Below, in pieces: positions 1 through 8,425 of a DNA stretch of 64,000 nt (position 1 is its first letter; each line of letters opens with the position of its first letter). The notes below the pieces were generated by a model. That model made no database searches. It saw nothing but the letters and a program-made list of their open reading frames with translations, and was not told the DNA's origin. A program made the position numbers and the translations under genes. The DNA is from Jatrophihabitans sp. GAS493 (lineage in GTDB: Bacteria; Actinomycetota; Actinomycetes; Mycobacteriales; Jatrophihabitantaceae), in NCBI RefSeq assembly GCF_900230215.1, contig NZ_LT907982.1:3038001-3102000 (forward strand), read 5' to 3'.

Positions 1-158
1 TCGTGCCATTTGCCCTGACCATCGCGGAATTCGAAGTTCGTCCAGGCATGAAACGGTGCGGCATCCGGGAGCATCTCGCGCAGCCGAGCAAGCCCGTCCC
101 GCTCGTGGGAGAACGGGGACGGAGAGATCTCGTGCCAGCGGGGGCTATTGGCGTCCAT
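1..158 (-). CDS. NERD-domain protein, PglW-like kinase/nuclease (5' end only)
   Basis: Only the first 52 codons are in the window; the gene runs off the left edge. The start is the ATG at 158 on the minus strand. The visible residues (RWHEISPSPFSHERDGLARL, then WTNFEF and GQGKWH) have the layout of the N-terminus of NERD-domain proteins such as PglW-type kinases, where a W-x-E-I-x-P-S start and a 'W-x-N-F-E-F' stretch come just before the EVDLLV part of the NERD fold. PglW belongs to BREX/Pgl-type phage defence. The kinase part is outside the window, so a NERD helicase or other NERD fusion is possible. It is divergent from the gene at 377, with a perfect palindrome between them. Confidence 0.6.
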   Translation of the reverse strand, partial: MDANSPRWHEISPSPFSHERDGLARLREMLPDAAPFHAWTNFEFRDGQGKWH

Positions 159-206
159 GCCAGCTCTCCGTCCTAGTCGTGATCGCTGCCCACGTGTGCG
201 GGTGCC

Positions 207-231
207 ACTACGGTCGGTGACCGACCGTAGT
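207..231. promoter_or_regulatory. Perfect 12-bp-arm palindrome, probable operator
   Basis: ACTACGGTCGGT and its exact reverse complement are separated by one G. The site lies between the divergent genes at 158 (minus) and 377 (plus). A possible plus-strand promoter (TTGTTA at 238-243, 17-bp spacer, TAGCTA at 261-266) follows it. The position suggests a regulator binding site for both genes; the regulator is not identified. Confidence 0.5.
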
Positions 232-376
232 CTGGCGTTGTTAGTCGAACAAACGGATAGTAGCTATGCTCGCTCGCATCTTCGCGCAGCGCGTCCAACG
301 AGAACCTCCGCCAGTGGCCTTCCGCGTTCATGGCTTCGCAACGGGTTGCCTGCGTTCCGCGGTTATGCTCCGGACG

Positions 377-1432
377 ATGAACGATCGGCGTCGACCTGCT
401 GACCGAAAGCTGCCGGACGCCGGGACAGCAATTTGGGCACGTTTGGACACGGTGAATCGGACCGCCCGACGGCTGGGTCTTCTGGACAATCGCGTCGTGA
501 CCACAGCCCAGTTGCTTCCACTGGCCGCGGAACTGAAGAACTTGGCCAATGACATCAGAGGGCTCCCGGGGTTCGAGTCCAGCCGGGTGTATGCGGAACT
601 GAGGGCCCTCGTCCGGCTCGTGGACGCCGCCCGCTCGAGGGCGGATCGCGCCGCCGGGAGATCCGCCCCGTCGACCAAGTCCCCCGTTCACGGGCAGCGC
701 GACCAGGGTGCCCGCAGCTGGGCTGACGTGCGAGCCGACCTGGTCCTCGCGCTGAATGACGAGTGGGCAGACGCGATTCGTCTGGTGCCGCCTGCGGCTA
801 GTGGCGCCGTGATCGCAGTCGACCGCGTCCTCGACGGCGCCGGATTTTGCGTCGCGTGGGTTCTGGTGCGGACGGCCGAGGATGCGTTGCGATTCGAGAC
901 GACCGGGTGGACGCTGTGGCGACCTGACTGGCCTGTGGAAACCAAGAAGCAGCGAGGCCGGGTGGCGGCGACGGAGCTGGATGCCCACCGGCTCCTTGTT
1001 GCCACCACTCGACACACCGACATTCACGGGTTCAGCGGACTCATCTGTGAGCGGCTGGAGGCGGCGCTGGTCGACGCGGGGCAGACTGCGGTCACCAGCG
1101 ACGAGTGTGATCCGGTCGAGCGGCGGCGGCGCATGTTGGCGCAGGACAGCCTTGAGCGACTTCGCCGGTCATCGGGTGCCCGAAGTCAGAACGAGGTACT
1201 CACCCACTGCTTGAATTGCGGGCGTCCGCTCACCGACCACGAAAGCGCCAGGACGGGATACGGACCAATCTGCTCCGCCAGAGCAGCGTCGGCCGTCAAG
1301 TTGGTCGGCCGCCCGAGCGGCGATGTCAAACTGGTCCTTCGTGTGGCTGGACGGCCGATCGAGCAATGGCGTCGGCGAGTGACTGACCTTGCTCGGCGGA
1401 CGGCCGGCGAGACGAATTTGGGCGCTCGATGA
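377..1432 (+). CDS. Hypothetical protein with C-terminal DUF6011-like zinc-binding motif
   Basis: About 351 residues. The ORF opens at 266, but a promoter-like -10 lies at 261-266 and the first 30 or so codons look non-coding, so ATG 377 (or 365) is the likelier start. Near residue 277 there is a C-x2-C-G-R-P-L motif followed by TGYGPIC, the arrangement of the small DUF6011-type zinc-binding module found in actinobacterial and phage accessory proteins. The rest is helical, charged and without a recognised domain. It may be part of a defence or mobile-element cargo with the divergent NERD gene. No function can be assigned. Confidence 0.6.
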   Translation: MNDRRRPADRKLPDAGTAIWARLDTVNRTARRLGLLDNRVVTTAQLLPLAAELKNLANDIRGLPGFESSRVYAELRALVRLVDAARSRADRAAGRSAPSTKSPVHGQRDQGARSWADVRADLVLALNDEWADAIRLVPPAASGAVIAVDRVLDGAGFCVAWVLVRTAEDALRFETTGWTLWRPDWPVETKKQRGRVAATELDAHRLLVATTRHTDIHGFSGLICERLEAALVDAGQTAVTSDECDPVERRRRMLAQDSLERLRRSSGARSQNEVLTHCLNCGRPLTDHESARTGYGPICSARAASAVKLVGRPSGDVKLVLRVAGRPIEQWRRRVTDLARRTAGETNLGAR

Positions 1433-1669
1433 ACGGCTAATTGCCGGCGATGCCCCTCTGCACCGCCATGAGTGCGGTCCGCAGCATTGCGTGTCGGCTA
1501 TGCGTCAAGGATTTCTCCCGCTCCGGAGAACTGCTCACACGATTGCGCACCGGAACTGGATAACAGCCAGTCGGACTCTCGTTCACCGCATTGCACCTTT
1601 GGACATGCTTGACAGCTTGTCATCGGGACATGCTTGACGGTCACGGCTTGGGCGTGCGCGACCAGGCTT
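1433..1669. other. No gene recognised
   Basis: Short ORFs only, none with recognisable content. It precedes a duplicated HNH-nuclease tail and is part of a decayed stretch reaching to about 5.3 kb. Confidence 0.4.
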
Positions 1670-1797
1670 TGAATCTGGTGATCGGCTGGTTGGTGGCCTG
1701 CTGCGCTCGATGCAACGGCCGCAAACGCGACCGCACCCCGGAGCAGGCCGGAATGAAGCTGCTGGTCACGCCCTACGCGCCCCGCCGTCGACGCTGA
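1670..1797 (+). pseudogene. C-terminal fragment of HNH endonuclease (copy 1)
   Basis: Bases 1696-1797 repeat bases 2828-2929 almost exactly (102 bp, one mismatch seen). They encode the end of an HNH nuclease: CNGRKRDRTPEQAGMKLL and an Arg-rich tail to TGA. The zinc-knuckle and catalytic His region present in the 2.7-kb copy is missing, so this is a dead fragment left by duplication or deletion. Confidence 0.7.
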
Positions 1798-1893
1798 GGT
1801 AATGGCGGGCCGTAGAAGTGGTGTTTTCCGAAGGCTAGTTCGTTGCTAGCCGGGCTTGTAGCATCCAGGCATGTGCCTGGACACCGTGTTGCG

Positions 1894-2409
1894 ATGACGA
1901 CGCCCTTCTACGGCCACCCTTGGGACGACCCCAATAGCCCGCTTGGTCGTGGCCGACTGCCTCAGGCTCCGGGGTGGGCCGACCCAGAGAGTTACGACAC
2001 CTACGCCGCCTACCAGGAGGGCTCCTTCATCGAGGAAGCCCGACAACGGTTCGACACAGAACACAATGACGCGTCCTCGGCTGCTGCCCCGCGATTGAGA
2101 GGACAAGCTCGGGAGCTTCAGGAGGCGCACGACTACCCAGGAGAATATCTGCTGCGGTTTGAGAGGAAGATCGGCGGCCGACGGGATTTTGACCACGGAT
2201 ACGATCAGATCGCTGAATGTTTCTTGGCGATGCCACAGTTGTTCGTAGAGTCCGATCGGCGGAAGATCGTCGAGCTGGCGTCCTTCATGGGCAATATGAC
2301 ACACCAGATTCTGCTGGACGGTGAGGTCAGCGGTGGGACCTTTTGGGCGGAAGTGGTCGCCGAGGCCCAGGCGAAAAGGGCCGTCAGCTTCGCACCCTTC
2401 CGCGACTAG
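1894..2409 (+). CDS. Hypothetical protein, 171 aa
   Basis: The start is taken at ATG 1894 (TTPFYGHPWDDPN...) because the 17 codons upstream in the open frame look like leader. The protein is acidic and rich in Tyr, Asp and Pro at the N-terminus; the C-terminal half (about residues 90-165) is predicted helical. No signal peptide, membrane segment or known motif. It sits alone between the two HNH-nuclease fragments. Codon use is GC-rich at third positions, which supports coding. Function unknown. Confidence 0.5.
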   Translation: MTTPFYGHPWDDPNSPLGRGRLPQAPGWADPESYDTYAAYQEGSFIEEARQRFDTEHNDASSAAAPRLRGQARELQEAHDYPGEYLLRFERKIGGRRDFDHGYDQIAECFLAMPQLFVESDRRKIVELASFMGNMTHQILLDGEVSGGTFWAEVVAEAQAKRAVSFAPFRD

Positions 2410-2477
2410 GCTTTGAACGATCGTGCTGACGGCTGGTGACCGCAGACCGATCCGGTGCATCCGGCACAGTAACCACG

Positions 2478-2649
2478 GTGAGCACTAACGACCCCCAAGA
2501 TGAACGGGCCAACACGCTGCTGGTCGTCGGCGGCGGAGCGTGGATGTCCGACGAACTGGCCGCCAACACCCTCGGCGTCACAGTGACGCCCACCAACGGC
2601 CTGTTCCTTCCGACCTTCAGCCCCCTGGACGGCCCTGACGGGCCCACCT
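2478..2649 (+). pseudogene. 5' fragment of an unknown protein (paralogue of 4689 gene)
   Basis: From GTG 2478 this encodes 57 residues closely similar to the N-terminal part of the gene at 4689; both share NTLGVTVTPTNGLFLPTFSP and the following LDGPDGP. After GPDGPT the match stops abruptly and HNH-nuclease sequence begins. It reads as a recombination junction that joined the head of one gene to the HNH gene. Confidence 0.6.
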
Positions 2650-2929
2650 GTGAAGTACGTCATGGTCGCCTACGACCGGCTCAACGGCCCACCGGCCTGG
2701 TCGAAGCAGGGGCGTGCTCGATCGAGACGGCCGGATCTGCGGGTACTGCCGCTCGCCGCAGGGATTGACCATCGACCACATCCGCCCCCGCGCCCAGGGC
2801 GGCAAGAACGGCTGGTTGAACACGGTCGCCTGCTGCGCTCCATGCAACGGCCGCAAACGCGACCGCACCCCGGAGCAGGCCGGAATGAAGCTGCTGGTCA
2901 CGCCCTACGCGCCCCGCCGTCGACGCTGA
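2650..2929 (+). pseudogene. HNH endonuclease, frameshifted
   Basis: The N-terminal part reads from GTG 2650 in one frame (KYVMVAYDRLNGPPAWSKQG). The HNH core reads from GTG 2714 in the next frame: C-G-Y-C zinc pair, then TIDHIRPRAQGGKNGWLN with the catalytic His and Asn, a second C-x2-C pair and GRKRDRTPEQAG. About one extra base near 2711 separates the halves. HNH nucleases of this size are typical of phages and mobile DNA. The core alone could still be made from the internal GTG, so loss of function is not certain. Its last 102 bp are duplicated at 1696-1797. Confidence 0.65.
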
Positions 2930-3184
2930 CCGGGTCGGGTCGGGTCGACACGGGTCTCGTAGCGAGGTAGCCAATCCGATGGCCGTCGGCCGCGCCAACC
3001 CGATCTCCCCTGGATGCGTCGCTCGGCACCCGTCGGCGGCCAGCTGGGCGCTTCCGGCCTGACCACACTCGACGCCGGACAGGGCCGGTTCGCTGCGGGT
3101 CGGCGTGTCCAACAAACGATGCTTGCGCGAATGCAAGTGCGTCGCCTAGCCTACCCGTGGACGCTGCATATTCCTGGGGGACTA

Positions 3185-4567
3185 ATGGCGAATCATTCAC
3201 GCTTGCGCAAATCCGCTCGTTCGCGCCGTGCGTTGCTGACTTTCGTCGCGGCGATGACGCTTTTGGCGGAATTCTTTGCGGGATCGGGTATTGCGAGTGC
3301 GGGCGAGACCTATCCGCCAGCAAGTGACGGTCCGGTGTCTTATTCGCCGGTTGGCACCAGCTACGCCTGCGACGGCGGCGTTCCTGCCTCCGCAACATTC
3401 AGCTTCTCCTGGGATGCGTCGAAGTTGACGACGTCCTACGACGTCTCAATTCAATTGGCTTCATTCCCTGACGGCGGCCCGGAGACTGATATCGCCGCCG
3501 TGCCGCTGACGATCGCGGCCGGGGCAAAGAACTCGTTCACTCAAACCTTCGCTGTCCCGCCCACGATCCTCGGGCAGAATCTGGACTTTCAGGTTCTTGC
3601 ATCGAATCCGAACTTTCCGTACACCTCGACGTCTGACGTCTTCAGCTGCGTTAGCCCGCCGACACCGGGACCACTTCCCACAGTGTCTATCTCCACCCCA
3701 GATTGTGCGGGCAATTACACGATCACCGTCGACGGTTCATCTACGACTCGGTACTTCTTCTACAATCTACTCACGGACGACGGGTTCACGGGAGATGCGG
3801 ATGTTGCTCCTGGTGAGGTTGATACGGAGTCCTATAGCCTCGTCGATCCATACCAGAAATTGGATTTCCGCTCGACGGGTCTCGGGATGACGATCAACCT
3901 TGGTTACGACTTCGGCAACGTGCCACTCGAAGAGCTGACCAGCTTTGGTGGCCTCTCCAAATGGGATATCGGGAAATTCCGGGTGCAGCCCGTACCGGCC
4001 TCCTGTTCTGCCACGCCCACGCCCACGCCAGCTGCAACCGCATCGCCGAGCCCAACTCCCGCTCCAACTCCCACGGCCACTCCTGCCGCCACGCCGATTC
4101 CGAAGCCATCGCACTTCACAGTCAAGGGCACGATCTCTGCGATCGGCTACAACGTCCCGGTTACGGGCAGCGTGGTGATCAACGGATCAACGGCAACTGC
4201 GAGCGGCTCCCTGACGAACGCAGTCGTGCACACCACCACCTTGCTTTACGGGTGGGTGCCAGTCGCGATCGAAGGCAAATTCGGCTTCGGACCAGTCGGC
4301 GGAACCCAGGCGACTCTAACCGTGCCAGTTGGCCTGTCGGTGTCGTCGGCCAACCTTCTTGGGTTCATCCCCTTACTGCCGTCATCCACTAGCTGCAAGA
4401 CGACCGGCGCATCAACACTGACGCTCGCTGGCTCAGTGGCGACCGCTTACAGCGGAAACACCACCCTCAAACCGGTGAGCGGTTGCGGACTCGCCCAGGC
4501 CGCGTTCGGCGGGATAGGCGGGGCATCGCTGCACTTGACCATCAGCTTGAGCAAGACCCTGAGCTGA
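3185..4567 (+). CDS. Secreted protein with Thr/Pro linker and a C-terminal domain shared with the GH3 enzyme
   Basis: 460 residues from ATG 3185, preceded by a GGGGG ribosome site. The N-terminus has a basic stretch and a hydrophobic segment ending in AGSGIASA-GE, a good signal peptide. Residues about 35-270 form two beta-rich, Ig-like halves, each with one or two Cys. A linker of (TP/AP/SP) repeats covers about 275-306. Residues 308-460 form a beta-rich domain ending in an LLGF...C...GCG-x-AQ pattern that is also the C-terminus of the GH3 protein at 34619-38266. Likely exported to the cell surface or medium; substrate unknown. It interrupts the two copies of the 2.5/4.7-kb paralogue. Confidence 0.75.
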   Translation: MANHSRLRKSARSRRALLTFVAAMTLLAEFFAGSGIASAGETYPPASDGPVSYSPVGTSYACDGGVPASATFSFSWDASKLTTSYDVSIQLASFPDGGPETDIAAVPLTIAAGAKNSFTQTFAVPPTILGQNLDFQVLASNPNFPYTSTSDVFSCVSPPTPGPLPTVSISTPDCAGNYTITVDGSSTTRYFFYNLLTDDGFTGDADVAPGEVDTESYSLVDPYQKLDFRSTGLGMTINLGYDFGNVPLEELTSFGGLSKWDIGKFRVQPVPASCSATPTPTPAATASPSPTPAPTPTATPAATPIPKPSHFTVKGTISAIGYNVPVTGSVVINGSTATASGSLTNAVVHTTTLLYGWVPVAIEGKFGFGPVGGTQATLTVPVGLSVSSANLLGFIPLLPSSTSCKTTGASTLTLAGSVATAYSGNTTLKPVSGCGLAQAAFGGIGGASLHLTISLSKTLS

Positions 4568-4688
4568 GCGGCACGACTCTGGTACACAGGGCTGCACGGT
4601 ACTTCGTCGGGGCGTCCATCGGGGCCTGGCCCGGTCAGTCAGGCTGCTGGGTGAAGACTGATGCCAGGTACCCGGCACAGTAGTCACC

Positions 4689-5145
4689 GTGACCAACCTG
4701 CACTCCGTTCTCCACCGCCCCGGCACTCTGATCTCGGTCGGCGGCGGGGCCTGGACCTCCGACGAACTGGCCACCAACACCCTCGGCGTCACGGTGACGC
4801 CCACCAACGGCCTGTTCCTTCCGACGTTCAGTCCCCTGGACGGCCCTGACGGGCCCGCCTGGTGGATGCCGTGCTCGTTCGCGACCCGACTGCTGCACGC
4901 GGGCGTCCAGGTGGCGCTGACGGCTCCTGGGCCGTTCTGGCTGACCGAGATCCCGACCACGCTGACCGGCCGGGAGGTCTTCATCAACGACGTCGCCCAG
5001 CTGCGCGAGCGGGACAACCGCATCCCCGCCGCCGGGGCGTTCGTGAAACTGGCCGAGGCCAAGGACGACGATTTCCAAGCCGGGTGCGGGCGTGGAGGTG
5101 GGGGTGTTCTTGCGGGACATGGCGGTTCATCCAAACGGTGAGTGA
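4689..5145 (+). pseudogene. Unknown protein with 3' frameshift (paralogue of 2478 fragment)
   Basis: From GTG 4689 the frame runs to a stop at 5139-5141 and shares about 50 N-terminal residues with the fragment at 2478. The middle (WWMPCSFATRLLHAGV..., LTEIPTTLTGREVF) is globular and well coded. Near 5080-5090 the frame is lost; in another frame the tail continues as AGVEVGVFLRDMAVHPNGE to TGA 5143-5145, a more natural ending. One indel therefore explains the current ending. No family recognised. Confidence 0.5.
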
Positions 5146-5388
5146 CCAGCGCCGGGTGCGCTGTACTCGATGTACCGTCCGCGCCGATGCGACGCGCGCA
5201 AGGAGCTGCCGACTCATCCTGGCTTGAGTTCGTCGAAATTTAGGATTGTCGGCATGGCTCCGACCGTTGAGCCGCGCTGGAACGAGTACGGCGTGTTTAG
5301 CTGGCGGCCGGAAGTCCTGTGGCCTGACCCCGGTTGGTTGATCCAGGTCGAGTGAGAGTCTTGCGGCCCACGTTGTGGGCAGGAAGGC

Positions 5389-5679
5389 TTGACCACGATG
5401 ACTACGAGGAAGCGGCACAGCCCGGAGCAGGTCGTGCGGAAACTGGCGCAGGCTGATCGGATGCTGGGCGAAGGCAAAGACATTGCCGATGTCTGCCGGG
5501 AATTGCAGGTCTCTGAGCAGACCTATTTCCGGTGGCGCAACCAGTTCGGCGGCCTGAAAGCTGACGACGCGAAACGGTTGAAGGACCTGGAGCGGGAGAA
5601 CGCCACCCTGAAGCGGCTGCTCGCCGACGCGGAGCTGGAGAAGGCCGCGTTGAAGGAGATCGCCCGGGGAAACTTCTGA
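5389..5679 (+). CDS. IS3-family transposase OrfA
   Basis: 96 residues. An N-terminal helix-turn-helix (RKRHSPEQVVRKLAQADRML, then SEQTYFRWRNQFGG) binds the element ends. A C-terminal leucine zipper (LKDLERENATLKRLLADAEL) serves multimerisation. The frame ends in TGA just after a slippery GGGAAAC, where a -1 shift would fuse it to OrfB to make the full transposase. Length and layout are normal for the family, and the other copy encodes the same protein. Confidence 0.93.
   Translation: MTTMTTRKRHSPEQVVRKLAQADRMLGEGKDIADVCRELQVSEQTYFRWRNQFGGLKADDAKRLKDLERENATLKRLLADAELEKAALKEIARGNF
5667..5673 (+). promoter_or_regulatory. Programmed -1 frameshift heptamer G GGA AAC (copy 1)
   Basis: The heptamer is in the right phase for orfA (cgG GGA AAC ttc tga). 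A -1 slip continues as CTT CTG AGC CCG, giving LLSPERRRAAVHH, the usual start of OrfB. This is how IS3-family elements make the OrfAB transposase. Confidence 0.75.
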
Positions 5680-6515
5680 GCCCGGAACGCCGGCGCGCGG
5701 CCGTTCACCACCTCATCACCACGATGGGCGTGAGTGAGCGGTTCGCGTGCCGGGTGACCGGGCAGAACCGCACCACACAGCGACACGAACCACAGGCGGC
5801 GACGCCGGCCGATCCCGACGCGGCGCTGCGGGCTTGGTTACGGGAGTACGCGAAAACGCATCCGAGGTGGGGATTCCGCCGCGCGTATCACGACGCCCGC
5901 GGCGAGGGGTGGACGGTGAACCACAAGAAAATACAGCGACTCTGGCGCGACGAAGGCCTACGCGTGCCGCAACGCCGCCGCCGTAAACGCCTCGGCACCA
6001 GCACCGCCCCCGGCCTACCGAAAGCTGACGCACCGAACACGGTGTGGGCCGTCGACTTCCAGTTCGACGCCACCACCGACGGCCGACCGATCAAGATCGT
6101 GTCGATCATTGACGAGCACACCCGCGAATGCCTCGGTGGGCTCGTGGAACGGTCCATCACCGCTGATGCGTTAGCCGACGAACTGGACCGCGTCGCCGCC
6201 GGTCGTGGGTACCCCGTCGTGCTGCGCAGCGACAACGGCCCCGAGTTCGCCTGCGCGGTGATGACCGATTGGGCCGGTGAACAGGTCGGGCTGTCGTTCA
6301 TCCCACCCGGCGAGCCGTGGCGCAACGGCTACGTCGAATCGTTCAACTCACGCGTCCGCGACGAATGCCTCAACATCAACATCTTCTGGTCCCTGGCCCA
6401 CGCGAGGGTCGTGATCAGCGACTGGAAACAGGAATACAACGAACATCGGCGGCACTCGGCTCTGGGCTACCAAACCCCAGCCCGCTACGCTGCCATCTGC
6501 ACCCACCGAAACTGA
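5673..6515 (+). CDS. IS3-family transposase OrfB (DDE integrase part)
   Basis: Translated by -1 frameshift from orfA; an internal ATG exists at 5724. An HTH_21-type region (HPRWGFRRAYHDARGEGW) comes first, then the rve DDE core: first Asp in TVWAVDFQFD, second in LRSDNGPEF, and the Glu in NGYVESFNSRVRDECL. The end (EYNEHRRHSALGYQTPA) is the classic IS3/IS51-group tail. All catalytic residues are present, so the element should be active. Confidence 0.93.
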   Translation, partial: LLSPERRRAAVHHLITTMGVSERFACRVTGQNRTTQRHEPQAATPADPDAALRAWLREYAKTHPRWGFRRAYHDARGEGWTVNHKKIQRLWRDEGLRVPQRRRRKRLGTSTAPGLPKADAPNTVWAVDFQFDATTDGRPIKIVSIIDEHTRECLGGLVERSITADALADELDRVAAGRGYPVVLRSDNGPEFACAVMTDWAGEQVGLSFIPPGEPWRNGYVESFNSRVRDECLNINIFWSLAHARVVISDWKQEYNEHRRHSALGYQTPARYAAICTHRN

Positions 6516-6632
6516 CTCTCACAAACCGTGGATCAATTCACGGGGTCCGGCCACCTGCACAAGCACCTGATGGGTGCTGGATCAGCGCCTACGTCGACTC
6601 GGCAGCGGGGCGACGTTGATCGGGCTATCCGA

Positions 6633-6947
6633 TTATGCGGTCCCAGGACGCCTCAAGACGTCCTGGGACATCTTGGGGACGGTCCGTACGTGCGTGGACA
6701 GTTCTTGGTCGCCGTCTATGACCCGGAAATGCTTGTCCTCGGCGACGATGGTGATGAGTTTGCCCTTGTGCTGGCGGCCGATTCGCAGCCGCTGGCTCGC
6801 GACCATGACGACGCCGTCTGCTGGCACTCGTCGTTGGGCGCGGATCGAACCCGCGGGGGCGGGGTTGGGCAATGCGGTGCTGGCGGTGCGGGCGCCGGTG
6901 AGGGAGGTCAGGCGATCGTCGTCGAGCAGCAGCGGCCAGGTCGTCAC
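6633..6947 (-). pseudogene. C-terminal remnant of an integrase-core transposase
   Basis: The last two thirds of this 104-codon frame (VASQRLRIGRQHKGKLITI, then FRVIDGDQELSTH) match the beta-rich C-terminal module found after the DDE core in IS481-like transposases. The catalytic core is absent and the sequence upstream is unrelated, so this is an old transposase scar beside IS copy 1. Confidence 0.55.
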
Positions 6948-7055
6948 GACGATGTTGTCAGAGATGGCGTGCCCCGGTGTGTCCGGAGACTTTGTCGCCG
7001 CAAATCAACGGGTTGCAACGCTCATGCACTGTCCGCGTTTGAGGATGGTCGTTGG

Positions 7056-8072
7056 CTAGTCCGCCGCTCGCCTGTTCGCGATCCGCTCCTCCGCCTTCCT
7101 TCGAAGATAGAGATCGAAGTCGTCGTGCTCGCGGATCGCGACGGGAATACGCGGATCATCTCGAACCGCACCGCGCGCAATCGATAGGGCTTGGTCGGTT
7201 GTTGCTGCTCGGTCCTTGCTTAGCTTGCCTGCGACGATCCCGTTGATTAACATGAATAGACGCTTCGCTGTCGTATCATCGAATCGCTGCGCCGCGATTG
7301 CCGACCGCAAAATTTCACTGGTACCTCGTTCATCGTCAACCAGTTCGAATGTCGTTGATTCGTTGAGATTGAACCATTGGACGCGGCGTCCACCACACTC
7401 GAACGCTCCCATGTCGTGCGCAACGCGCGCCAATTGACGTCGGCTGCCAGAGGCGCCTGCTGGAAGACTGCTACCGGGAGACATCAGCCACCGTTCCTCT
7501 CCGTTGCTAAACACGAAGACGAAGCCGGGTAGTAAGGCGTTCCGCAGAGCGAGCAAGCCCGCCATCGTGGAAACGTTGTAGGCATCCAAGTGATCGAAGA
7601 GGTCCTGCAGGGTCGACTGCTCAGCAGCCATTATCAGTAGGTCGTGCGGCACCAATAGCGCTGACGCGAATTCTGTCGCCTCACGCTCTTGCTTCGCAAT
7701 CTGCTGTCCCGCTGCTCCGGACGTGCTTTGGTTGGGCGCATCCTCGAAGGACAGCGCGTGACAAGCCGTGCGACCTAGGTGCCACGGGATAACAAGATGC
7801 CCAAGCTCGTGACCGAGAGTGAACCTGCGGCGACGCGAGGAACTGGCAGCCAAGCGTCGCAAATAGAGGTGCGGGCGTCCTGTCCCCAAGCCGACCAATA
7901 CGGCGTCGCAGTCGAAGTGCCATTCGTGCTCCGTGACGTCGGCATAGAGAGCGACGAGCGCGTCAGCATCAAACGCTCCAGAGAGATCGTGTCGCTTCCG
8001 GACTGTTCTCGTGAGCTCGGCAATCGGATCGCGCCGCGGAGGCAGCAACCAACGGATGGCTGTGTCTTTCAT
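7056..8072 (-). CDS. ImmA/IrrE-family metallopeptidase
   Basis: 338 residues from ATG 8072, two bases after the stop of the upstream gene, so probably translationally coupled. Residues 88-92 are HELGH, the zinc-binding catalytic motif; a further Glu lies in EREATEFASALLVP about 45 residues on, as in the ImmA/IrrE (DUF955) family. Family members cleave repressors or antitoxins after a signal, as ImmA does with ImmR. The C-terminal about 150 residues are a separate domain without a known name. As the last gene of a toxin operon, a role in switching the toxin partner is plausible but inferred. Confidence 0.85.
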   Translation of the reverse strand: MKDTAIRWLLPPRRDPIAELTRTVRKRHDLSGAFDADALVALYADVTEHEWHFDCDAVLVGLGTGRPHLYLRRLAASSSRRRRFTLGHELGHLVIPWHLGRTACHALSFEDAPNQSTSGAAGQQIAKQEREATEFASALLVPHDLLIMAAEQSTLQDLFDHLDAYNVSTMAGLLALRNALLPGFVFVFSNGEERWLMSPGSSLPAGASGSRRQLARVAHDMGAFECGGRRVQWFNLNESTTFELVDDERGTSEILRSAIAAQRFDDTTAKRLFMLINGIVAGKLSKDRAATTDQALSIARGAVRDDPRIPVAIREHDDFDLYLRRKAEERIANRRAAD

Positions 8073-8074
8073 GG

Positions 8075-8425
8075 CTAGCCCTCGGCGGAATCCCCAAGAA
8101 GTCCGCGACTCTTCAACCAACGAAGGAGTTGTTCGGCATCGTTTTGCGAGTCGGCGCGCGCAGCGATTCCGTGCAGACCAACTTCACTCACGGTCTGGTC
8201 CAATGTTTCGCCGTTCCTCCTTGCCGCAACCAAGAACCGTATGGATGCGGGGAACCTGATGACGCTTGAGTATTCGTCCCACGACATCCCCAGGAATTCG
8301 TGTAGCTCCAGCTTGGAACTGGGGTCCTCATTTGGCAGCTCATGCCAAGTCTCGACGTAGTCGTCGAGATCAGGGATCAGAGCGCGCCCGGCGAGGAGGT
8401 CGTCGACGAACGTGGTCCTAGACAT
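8075..8425 (-). CDS. Small acidic protein, probable antitoxin/immunity partner
   Basis: 116 residues from ATG 8425, which lies within the last codons of the toxin gene (8-base overlap). The protein is acidic and helical, with FLGMSWDEYSSVIRFPASIR in the middle; this 'GMSWDEY' segment looks like a helix-turn-helix-like or partner-binding motif seen in small proteins paired with toxins, but no family name is certain. Order and overlap (toxin, this gene, ImmA peptidase) make it the best candidate for neutralising the E3-like RNase, and possibly the peptidase substrate. Confidence 0.65.
   Translation of the reverse strand: MSRTTFVDDLLAGRALIPDLDDYVETWHELPNEDPSSKLELHEFLGMSWDEYSSVIRFPASIRFLVAARRNGETLDQTVSEVGLHGIAARADSQNDAEQLLRWLKSRGLLGDSAEG

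Larger units (their letters stand above)
5320..6553 (+). mobile_element. IS3-family insertion sequence, copy 1 (1,234 bp)
   Basis: Ends are TGGCCTGACCCCG... on the left and the inverted match ...CGGGGTCCGGCCA on the right, with the terminal TG/CA typical of IS3 elements. The terminal inverted repeats are imperfect over about 40 bp. It is flanked by a 4-bp target duplication CCTG (5316-5319 and 6554-6557). Contains orfA and orfB with a -1 frameshift signal. Copy 2 (23891-25124) has the same length and appears identical in inverse orientation, indicating recent transposition. Confidence 0.93.
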
